A stretch of DNA of 64,000 bases from VXMO01 sp965219405 (GTDB lineage Bacteria; Chloroflexota; Dehalococcoidia; UBA6926), in NCBI GenBank assembly GCA_965219405.1, contig OZ244736.1, forward strand, positions 1,054,001 through 1,118,000, given 5' to 3'. The notes beneath the pieces were generated by a model that worked only from the letters and a program-made list of their open reading frames with translations, ran no database searches and had not been told where the DNA came from. The first letter of the stretch is position 1; every line of letters begins with the position of its first letter. Made by a program: the position numbers and the translations under genes. This document shows, piece after piece, positions 57,469 through 64,000 of the stretch.

Positions 57469-57900
57469 CTACTTGACGATTTCCCACTCCGGGATCATGC
57501 GGCCCGGCTCAGCTTCGACGAACTTGACCTGGCACTTTGCTCCGATTGGAATATCGGGCTCCTCAGAAAGGTTGGTGCCAAAATCATCGATAAGATTCGT
57601 GTGGAAATTGATTACGGGATCTTCCTCAAGTGCCACGATGACGTTGAGGAACGGCTGCAACGGATGCCACTGTACGAGGCGGGAGTCGTATGTAATCGAG
57701 TAACCGACGATGTTCGCGCGGCCACTCGTCTCCTGCCATGTCAGGTGAAAATTGAATCCGCAGTCGCGGCAAGCCGCCTCCGGCGGAAACTGCCGTCGGT
57801 CGCACATCGAGCAATACTGGACGATGAGCTTGCCTTCGTTGCATGCGTCCCAGAACGGCTGACTGGCCGGATCCGGGACGGGAACTATCGGTCGTGCCAT
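57469..57900 (-). CDS. DUF35 OB-fold/zinc-ribbon partner, copy 2
   Basis: The 143-residue protein has the zinc ribbon CSMCDRRQFPPEAACRDCG and the OB domain, with nearly the same sequence as copy 1. It starts at ATG 57900 after GGGGGTAACA. The gene order DUF35 then thiolase-like is retained, as is the promoter. Confidence 0.85.
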   Translation of the reverse strand: MARPIVPVPDPASQPFWDACNEGKLIVQYCSMCDRRQFPPEAACRDCGFNFHLTWQETSGRANIVGYSITYDSRLVQWHPLQPFLNVIVALEEDPVINFHTNLIDDFGTNLSEEPDIPIGAKCQVKFVEAEPGRMIPEWEIVK

Positions 57901-57933
57901 TGTTACCCCCTTAGCAACCTACTTTGCCGTCGA

Positions 57934-57963
57934 AACGTAGCATCCGCCCTTTCACCCTGTCAA
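57934..57963 (-). promoter_or_regulatory. Promoter of the thiolase/DUF35 pair, copy 2
   Basis: In minus sense TTGACA (57958-57963) and TACGTT (57934-57939) stand 18 bases apart. ATGC directly before the -10 is shared with copy 1. Confidence 0.72.
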
Positions 57964-57965
57964 AC

Positions 57966-58008
57966 AAAAAGACCGTGCCCGTACCGCGAATTTCGCGGTA
58001 CGGGCACG
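57966..58008 (-). terminator. Terminator behind vWA lipoprotein 1
   Basis: A 17-bp nearly perfect palindrome (CGTGCCCGTACCGCGAA and its complement) is followed in minus sense by GGTCTTTTTG. It ends the transcript of the gene at 58106 and lies just upstream of the copy-2 promoter. Confidence 0.88.
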
Positions 58009-58105
58009 CCTCCCTATTCCCGGTGTGATCGGACCGAAACGCGGTCTGCCTCCCGTTGCCGGTAACCCTGATCACGAGCCGGGAATACCCCCGCGCTCGC
58101 GCTCG

Positions 58106-59815
58106 TCAGCTACCGGCGTCCGCCTGCTGGATGCGAGCTGCAATCGAGGCTAGGTCGGCAAACTCGGCTACGTCGGAATCGCCGGGGAGCAGCCGACGCA
58201 GCCGCTGTGCTTGTGTCTCGACCTCGCTCAAGTTTCCTTCGCGCGCCCAGTAGCTATGGCGCAGGAGTTCGGCGAATTCAGCGACCACGGCAGCCACTTG
58301 ATATCGTGTTGGCGCGTCCGTGAAGTCCGTATCTAGTTCTGACTTTGTTACGGAATTCACAATGTTGCTTACAACACCAGTGTCCGGGTGCTCATAGCGC
58401 ACCCTTACCGTGGCCAATGTGGTGTCATTTGTTACGTCGTCGTTGATCTTGATCTCGTAGAGCGCCGTTACGGAATGGCCCGCGCCGACCTCTCCGGCAT
58501 CCACCGCGTCGTTGCGGAAATCCTCGTCCGCCACGTCGCGATTCTCATAGCCGAGCAGGCGGTAACTGCGTACGCTCTCCTCATCGAACTCCACCTGGAT
58601 CTTGGCGTCCCGGGCGATGAACTGTAGCGTTCCCGCCAGGTTCTCCACGAAGAGCCGCCGCGCCTCCGCGAGAGTATCGACGTAGTGGTATGTGCCGTTG
58701 CCGTTGTTAGCCAACTGTTCCATGAGCACGTCGTTGAAGTTGCCCATGCCGAACCCGACGGTGGTCAGCGAGACACCTTCATCCACGTAGTCGCGGATCG
58801 TCTCCAGGATGGGGTTCGCGCCTGTCGCGCCCACGTTGGCCACGCCGTCCGATAGCAGGATGACGCGGGTAATCCGCTCTTCGTCGGCTTCGTCTGCCGC
58901 CATGCGATAACCCATTTCAATGCCTTGCTCGGCGTAGGTTGAGCCGCCTGCCCGGAGGTTACTGATGGCATTGATGATCGTCGGCCTGTTGTCAGCGTCG
59001 GCGCTTGTTGGTTCCAGCAAGATGCTACCGTAGTCGCCGTAGGTGACGATGCCAACCTTGTCGGTGTCTCTCAACTCATCGACAAGGAGCCGAAGGGAAC
59101 GTTTGGCCAATTCCAAACGGTCCTGGCGATCCATGGAACCGGACACATCGATGACGAAGATGAGGGTGGCGTCCTTGCGCTCCTCTTCGGATATCGCCTT
59201 GCCCTGGATTCCGACGCGGATCATGTGGTGGGTATCGAGGCCGAATTGGGACGGGGATCCATCGATGGTGATGCTGAATGCACCCTCCTCCGGCTGTTCA
59301 TATCCCTGATCAAAGTAGTTGAGGAACTCTTCCACACGCACCGAATCACTGTCCGGCAAGAATCCGTCCTGGAGGAACGTGCGGGAAACAACGTATGACG
59401 CCGTGTCGACGTCCATGGCGAAGGTGGAGAAACGATCGTCCTCCGTGTCGACAAACGGATTGACGCCGTAGCTCTGGAAGAAGGTCAGGTCATAGGGCTC
59501 ATCGTTAACTGTTGACGTGCCGCCAATCCGGTTGAAGCCTTCTTGTTCGCTTGCCGGCGCGGCGTCCGACTGGGGAGTGGCCTCCGGCGCGGCGGCCATA
59601 TCCATATCGTCGTCCATGTCGTCCATCATTTCGTCCGAATCCGACATCGACGGCGCCCGCGTCGGAATGGGTTGCGACCCTGTGATGGTGAGCGCCGTGG
59701 CCGTGGGTTCAGGAGTCACAGACGATTCTTCGTCTTCCTCAACGCTCCCGGAGCAACCCGCTGCCATAACGATTACGGCGAGCAGGGCGACCAGTGCTAT
59801 CCATGTTGTACGCAT
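58106..59815 (-). CDS. von Willebrand A lipoprotein 1 (YfbK-like)
   Basis: The 569-residue protein has a signal peptide with lipobox VMAAGC near residue 21 and a Pro/Thr/Met/Asp-rich linker. A YfbK-type N-terminal segment (VNPFVDTEDDRFSTFAMDVDTASY) leads into a vWA domain with the metal site DVSGSMD, and the C-terminal DUF3520-like region follows. vWA domains bind protein partners through a divalent cation. It is exported and lipid-anchored, with no known partner here. ATG 59815 follows CAGGAGGCGCACGTT. It diverges from the HTH-TPR gene and has a paralogue at 62121 with a similar 5' leader. Confidence 0.85.
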   Translation of the reverse strand: MRTTWIALVALLAVIVMAAGCSGSVEEDEESSVTPEPTATALTITGSQPIPTRAPSMSDSDEMMDDMDDDMDMAAAPEATPQSDAAPASEQEGFNRIGGTSTVNDEPYDLTFFQSYGVNPFVDTEDDRFSTFAMDVDTASYVVSRTFLQDGFLPDSDSVRVEEFLNYFDQGYEQPEEGAFSITIDGSPSQFGLDTHHMIRVGIQGKAISEEERKDATLIFVIDVSGSMDRQDRLELAKRSLRLLVDELRDTDKVGIVTYGDYGSILLEPTSADADNRPTIINAISNLRAGGSTYAEQGIEMGYRMAADEADEERITRVILLSDGVANVGATGANPILETIRDYVDEGVSLTTVGFGMGNFNDVLMEQLANNGNGTYHYVDTLAEARRLFVENLAGTLQFIARDAKIQVEFDEESVRSYRLLGYENRDVADEDFRNDAVDAGEVGAGHSVTALYEIKINDDVTNDTTLATVRVRYEHPDTGVVSNIVNSVTKSELDTDFTDAPTRYQVAAVVAEFAELLRHSYWAREGNLSEVETQAQRLRRLLPGDSDVAEFADLASIAARIQQADAGS

Positions 59816-59940
59816 AACGTGCGCCTCCTGTGTCATTGTCTCAGGCTCGGCCGTTGCCGACCCCACAACCACAGTCGCCCCGAAGTGGGTACAATTCTGA
59901 CTACAACTCTGTTTCATTGCCGCTGAAACGAGTGTCACAT

Positions 59941-61983
59941 ATGTCGCATTCGCGTTCTTTTGCTGAGCTACTGACGGAATACATGGCGCGCACGGGCATC
60001 GGCGACGCCGAGCTTGCCCGCCGCATCAACGTCAACCGTCTCACTCTCATTCGCTGGCGTGAAGGTGTTACCGAGCGCCCCCGTCATCGTGAAGACGTGG
60101 CCCGCTGCGCCGACGTCCTTCGCCTCACGCCGGACGAGCGTAACGAATTACTGCTCGCAGCCGGATTCCAACCCGATAGCCCGGCGGTAGTCGTGCCCAC
60201 GACCGACGAAAGTGCCGACACCTCAGACGGGGAAGCGCTCGGGAGGGAGGAGACCGCCGTTCCTCCTATCCGGGAATCCAACGTTACTCGTAAGTGGATT
60301 CTCGCCATTGCCGCCACCCTTGCCGCCGTTGTCCTGCTAGGCGCGGGGCTGGCGGTGGTCACAGGCAGCCTGGATCTGGTCGGTCCTGATCCCACGCCAG
60401 TGCCCGCCACACCGGTTCCGACGCCGATAGCAACCGGCTCTCCCGGCGCAACGTCAACGCCAACACCGGTCATTCCCACGGCAACTCCTCGCCCGGCCAC
60501 CATTGCGCGGGACGGCGAGTCTCTGATCCTCGTCGCTCCGTTTGCCAACTACACGGCGGGCGGTCAGGGCTACAACGTTTCGGGTCGCCTGCGAGAGCGG
60601 ATTGATGCCGAACTCAATTTCTCCGGCCTTCCAAACGCCCGCACGTTCCTCTGGCCTGAGACAATTCGCTCTGAGGTTGAAGCCAGAGACGCCACGTTGA
60701 GGTCGGGCGCGCTCCTGACGATCTGGGGCGAATACGACAGCGGTCGTGTGCTGGCCCGATTTACGACGGCACAGAGTTCCGACGGAACGGGCGAGCAGCG
60801 TATCGTCGACATTGCGTCTTCCCCCTCCGAACTCCCGACCACAATTAACGTTAATCTGACCGGCGCTGTCAGGTATTTGACGCTGGTAACAACAGGCCGT
60901 GTCTACCTGGACCAGGGAGAGTATGACCGCGCCAAAGCCGTTCTCGTGCGCGCTTCCAACCCACCACCCGGGGACCCCAGCGCATTGGCGGACATCCGCC
61001 TTTTGCTCGGCATGGCCTACCTGGGCGGAGAGTCATTCGACTTCGACGAGTCGATTGTCATGTTCTCGTTTGTGCTGGACGAGGAGCCGCGCTCAGTGGA
61101 GGCGCTGAATGGCCGCGCCGTTGCCTACATGAGGCGGGGGCGGGATGGCGACATTGATCGAGCGCTTCCCGACCTGATCCGCGCAGAGTCCATCCGGCCG
61201 GATCACGGAGAAACGTACTCAAATCTCGGTGCGGCGTACATGATCCGCGCCGGACGGAACGACCCCGACCGTGCTCTTACGGTGTTTGGGCAGGCCATTG
61301 ATCTTGCTCCGGAAAGCGCGATTGCCTACGTGAACCGTGCCGGAGCGTACATCGCCCGCGGCCAGACATCGGATCTGGAACTAGCACGCGATGATGTGAA
61401 TCGCGCGCTGGAACGTGAGGCAAATCTCGCCGATGCTTATGTCACTTCCGGTTTGCTGCACGTGGCGAACGGCGGGAGGGTGGACCTGAACCTCAGCATC
61501 GTCGACTATGGCCGCGCCATTGAGCTGGCGCCTGAATCGCCGATCGCCTGGTTCCACCGCGGCCTTGCCTACTCGGAACTCGGTTCACTTTCTCAGTCCG
61601 CCGCTGATCTCGAGAAGGCGGCAGAACTCGCGCCACGGGCGCTCCAGTACCAGGACGCCGTCTGCCGGGCGTTGACAGTTGGGGGAGACGCGGCCTCTGC
61701 TCTCCGCTACTGTGACGTGGCGGTGCAGGCAGGCTACGAGAGGGCCTTGCTCTCCCGATCGTTGGCCTACGCAATGCTCAACCTGCCTGAGGAAGCAGAA
61801 CAGGACCTCGCCACCTACATCACCTGGGCAAGATCGCTCTGGGGCCAGGCGTGCCGGGCGGCTCTCCTGGACGCCGCAAGCCTGCTGGATGCTCCAATCG
61901 CAACGTCACGCGGGGAGGCAGTGATGTGGGACCTGCTTGCGTTCCGACCATTGCCCATCATCCCCGGGCGGCCCACGTGTTAG
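59941..61983 (+). CDS. HTH-transmembrane-TPR protein
   Basis: The 680-residue protein starts with a Cro/C1-like HTH (AELARRINVNRLTLIRWREGV) inside. One transmembrane helix (about 117-142) and a Pro/Thr linker follow. Outside lies a domain (LILVAPFANYTAGGQG) like those of TPR-containing CadC/TolB-type proteins, then six or more tetratricopeptide repeats (for example YSNLGAAYMIRAG, AIAYVNRAGAYIARG, PIAWFHRGLAYSELG). This is the layout of a membrane-bound transcription regulator that senses outside signals by its TPR part. Its genes of action are probably the flanking vWA lipoproteins. ATG 59941 is used; there is no strong ribosome site. Confidence 0.75.
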   Translation: MSHSRSFAELLTEYMARTGIGDAELARRINVNRLTLIRWREGVTERPRHREDVARCADVLRLTPDERNELLLAAGFQPDSPAVVVPTTDESADTSDGEALGREETAVPPIRESNVTRKWILAIAATLAAVVLLGAGLAVVTGSLDLVGPDPTPVPATPVPTPIATGSPGATSTPTPVIPTATPRPATIARDGESLILVAPFANYTAGGQGYNVSGRLRERIDAELNFSGLPNARTFLWPETIRSEVEARDATLRSGALLTIWGEYDSGRVLARFTTAQSSDGTGEQRIVDIASSPSELPTTINVNLTGAVRYLTLVTTGRVYLDQGEYDRAKAVLVRASNPPPGDPSALADIRLLLGMAYLGGESFDFDESIVMFSFVLDEEPRSVEALNGRAVAYMRRGRDGDIDRALPDLIRAESIRPDHGETYSNLGAAYMIRAGRNDPDRALTVFGQAIDLAPESAIAYVNRAGAYIARGQTSDLELARDDVNRALEREANLADAYVTSGLLHVANGGRVDLNLSIVDYGRAIELAPESPIAWFHRGLAYSELGSLSQSAADLEKAAELAPRALQYQDAVCRALTVGGDAASALRYCDVAVQAGYERALLSRSLAYAMLNLPEEAEQDLATYITWARSLWGQACRAALLDAASLLDAPIATSRGEAVMWDLLAFRPLPIIPGRPTC

Positions 61984-62056
61984 TGGTTCGTGGATGGATT
62001 CCGGTCTTCGCCGGTATGTCGCTAGTGGGAAGGCTTGCGTTGGTGGAATAGAAAGC

Positions 62057-62084
62057 GCCCGCCCTGCCGTTCGGCAGGGCGGGC
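62057..62084. terminator. Hairpin between convergent genes
   Basis: GCCCGCCCTGCCG and CGGCAGGGCGGGC form a 13-bp stem with a TT centre, between the convergent ends of the TPR gene and vWA lipoprotein 2. No U-run is present on either side, so it may serve both directions weakly. Confidence 0.6.
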
Positions 62085-62120
62085 CTCCCCCTCCCCCCGT
62101 GTTTTGGGGTGAAACGCTAG

Positions 62121-63956
62121 TTAGTTGCTGTAGCCGGATGAGGGCCTTGCCGGAGCTTGCGGCAGGTCACCCATCATGTGGCTCAGCACATAGCGGAAGT
62201 CCTTGTAAGAATCCAGCCGGCCGAGCTCTCCGTCCAAGGACTCAAGTCGATCCGACAGCACGGACAACTCGTTCTGGATGATTCCTCCGCCGCGCGAGTC
62301 CGTGTTGGGCAGGCTCGCGTAGCGGTCCGCGGACAGCGCTACAATCGCGCCGAACTCCACGTATGCGTCATCGCCCCTGCCAAGCCTCCGATCCAGCCGC
62401 ACGTCCATCCACTCAGACTGCTGATAGGAATCGCCGGTGACGGGATCGACCCAACGCAGATCCACAGTGCCAAGGTCCGCCACACTGTTCAGGCGCGAGC
62501 GCATCTCGTCGCGCAGACGCACCTCGAAGAACACGGTGGTTGCCGCGCCAGCCGGAATCTCCGCGAATTCCTTGCGGTTCTCGGTGAACGACTGGTCAGA
62601 GGTGACGCGGTTCTCGTAGCCGACCATGCGCCATGAATCCACAACGTCCGGGTTCCACCTCACCTGTGCCCGCGTCTGGTCCGCGAACGGCTTCGAGATT
62701 GCGAGCCAGTTGTCGCGCTCGAACGTCTGCTTCGCATGATCCGTGTCGTTAAGGTAGCGATACCATCCGTTGCCGTACTGCGCGAGCCGTTCTAGAAGCA
62801 CATCGTTGTAGTTGCTGATGCCGACGCCAATAGTAATCAGGCGCAATGGGTTGGCGGCGTTCCGGTCATAGGCGCTTTCGAGGATCGCGAATGGATCCGT
62901 CGCGTTGACATTGGCCACGCCGTCAGACATCAGGATGATGTAGTTGTAGGCATTCGGCCTGTCACGCCGCGCCCGGTCCGCCAGCCATACGCCTTCATTA
63001 AGTCCCGCCTGGACGTTGGTGCTCCCGGTTGGAGTCAGGCGGTCGATGGAGCGCCGCACGTCTCGGTCATCCGGATTCGAGTGCTCGACGGTCAGGTCGT
63101 TGATGACGTCCGATGAGAAGTGAACGACGGCGATGCGGTCACGGCTGCCGAGGCTGTTTCGGATGGCCTCCGCCGCTTCCCTCGCGATCTCAACACGGTC
63201 CCCGTCCGCCATGGAGCCGGATGCGTCCAGGACGAGCGTGACGTTGACCGGAATGTTGTCCTCAACCTGTGGTGCCTGGAATCCGAGACGCACCATCTGG
63301 AACGCGCTGTCCAGCGGATGCTCGAAGACATCCGACGTGATGCCAAACCCGTCCTCGAATCGAGGCTGTGGATAATCGTAATTGAAGGAATTGATCCACT
63401 CTTCTGCCCGCACGAAATCCGGGTCGATCTCGTAGCCCGACTGCGCCCAGTTCAGCGCGAGCGCGAATGACGTCCTGTCTGTGTCAAGGCTGAAGGTGGA
63501 CATGTTGTCCTGGTCTGCCCAGACCCATCCCGACTGCACGTAGTCATCGAACGTTACCGGGCCGCCGGGGACGATGGTCGTGCGTTCATATGTTGTGTTT
63601 GGGCGTGCGGGGACCGGCGTGTAGCGCGCCGGCTGACCGCTGTAGGACGCATCGAAGGCATCATCCATGTCATCATCCGATGACTCGGAGATCACGATTG
63701 GTGCGGATGCCGGCACTGCGGTGGAGCCGGAGATAGTGAGAGCCGTGGCAGTGGGCCGCGCGTTGGTGGTTGTGGGCCGACTGCTTCGTTCGTAGTAGTC
63801 GCCGTCCCCTTCGCTGGTTCCGCACCCGGCTGCCATCGCAATCATGACGACGATGGCAATAAGCGCCAGGATTGTTGTCTGCCCAACTCCTCCGAGGAAT
63901 CCGCCGAGAGCTGTCCTCTCGGGCTTTTCGATGAGCCTGCTGTTTTGTGTACGCAT
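62121..63956 (-). CDS. von Willebrand A lipoprotein 2
   Basis: The 611-residue protein has a longer basic N-terminus, a hydrophobic segment and lipobox IAMAAGC near residue 45. Then come a Ser/Thr/Asp-rich linker, a shortened YfbK-type segment (STFSLDTDRTSFALALNW) and a vWA domain with DASGSMA. A beta-rich C-terminal region follows. It is a clear but divergent paralogue of the gene at 58106, with the shared words TATALTISGS and ILMSDGVANV. The leader before ATG 63956 resembles that of paralogue 1. Cell-surface protein binding is expected. Confidence 0.83.
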   Translation of the reverse strand: MRTQNSRLIEKPERTALGGFLGGVGQTTILALIAIVVMIAMAAGCGTSEGDGDYYERSSRPTTTNARPTATALTISGSTAVPASAPIVISESSDDDMDDAFDASYSGQPARYTPVPARPNTTYERTTIVPGGPVTFDDYVQSGWVWADQDNMSTFSLDTDRTSFALALNWAQSGYEIDPDFVRAEEWINSFNYDYPQPRFEDGFGITSDVFEHPLDSAFQMVRLGFQAPQVEDNIPVNVTLVLDASGSMADGDRVEIAREAAEAIRNSLGSRDRIAVVHFSSDVINDLTVEHSNPDDRDVRRSIDRLTPTGSTNVQAGLNEGVWLADRARRDRPNAYNYIILMSDGVANVNATDPFAILESAYDRNAANPLRLITIGVGISNYNDVLLERLAQYGNGWYRYLNDTDHAKQTFERDNWLAISKPFADQTRAQVRWNPDVVDSWRMVGYENRVTSDQSFTENRKEFAEIPAGAATTVFFEVRLRDEMRSRLNSVADLGTVDLRWVDPVTGDSYQQSEWMDVRLDRRLGRGDDAYVEFGAIVALSADRYASLPNTDSRGGGIIQNELSVLSDRLESLDGELGRLDSYKDFRYVLSHMMGDLPQAPARPSSGYSN

Positions 63957-64000
63957 GATGAGCGCCTCCTGCGTCTGTTGCCTCAGGCTCGACCGCTGCC
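63957..64000 (-). other. Leader shared with vWA lipoprotein 1
   Basis: The last 44 bases match the region before 59815 over most positions (CAGGAGGCGC, CCTGAG and GAGCCTGAG words). This shows that the duplication of the vWA genes included their 5' regions or that both share a regulator. Confidence 0.55.

Overview
The window is high-GC bacterial DNA, most likely from Chloroflexota of the Dehalococcoidia/SAR202 type. This is an inference from gene content: paired thiolase-like and DUF35 genes, a 49-residue DUF5679 zinc-ribbon protein, inositol-phosphate synthase next to a PimA-like glycosyltransferase, and a large serine recombinase beside a tRNA. Translation looks standard: Shine-Dalgarno sites are common, GTG and TTG starts are used, and TAG is a normal stop.

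Positions 1 to about 30,083 are the right part of an integrated conjugative-type element that continues left of the window. On the minus strand, 8468 to 1 is a replication/recombination operon: small membrane protein, unknown protein, CHC2/Toprim primase, Rad52-type annealing protein, TSCPD protein, Cas4-like Fe-S nuclease, SSB, RadC, two unknown proteins, N6-adenine methyltransferase and DExH helicase. Six GC-rich hairpins lie in the gaps between these genes. On the plus strand, 10539 to 21008 encodes type IV secretion and DNA-transfer parts: exported protein, VirB6/TrbL-like protein, two pilin-like proteins, a PrgI fusion, VirB4 ATPase, VirD4/HerA-like ATPase and a replication-relaxation protein. 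No relaxase is visible. From 22267 to 21026 runs a minus-strand operon of one unknown and four small helix-turn-helix proteins, three of them clearly related to one another. Then come a LexA box and an SOS mutagenesis cassette (ImuB-like, DnaE2, SRAP), and finally a large serine recombinase whose reading frame runs antisense through a tRNA-Arg(CCT) gene, the attachment site. A dyad close to AACAWWTGTT recurs in three intergenic regions of the element (five copies) and may be the operator of the small HTH proteins.

From 30,084 on, the DNA is chromosomal. In order: transaldolase; PimA-like glycosyltransferase and inositol-phosphate synthase; PHP protein; the nusA-ylxR-infB-rbfA-truB operon with an attenuator-like leader; a PhoR/PhoP-type two-component pair; an A-type Fe-S carrier with a cysteine-rich tail; the complete pyruvate (2-oxoacid) dehydrogenase operon (lpd, E1 alpha, E1 beta, E2); a SufT-like protein; a CDP-alcohol phosphatidyltransferase; prfB with the classical +1 programmed frameshift; endonuclease V; tRNA-Pro(GGG); a tandem duplication of a thiolase-like/DUF35 gene pair, each copy with its own matching promoter; and two paralogous von Willebrand A lipoproteins flanking an HTH-transmembrane-TPR protein.

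Working together: the element carries its own replication, annealing, transfer, repression and damage-induced mutagenesis functions. In the chromosomal part, inositol-phosphate synthase, the glycosyltransferase and the CDP-alcohol transferase are compatible with inositol-containing membrane lipids. The vWA/TPR cluster looks like an envelope sensing or assembly locus of unknown role.
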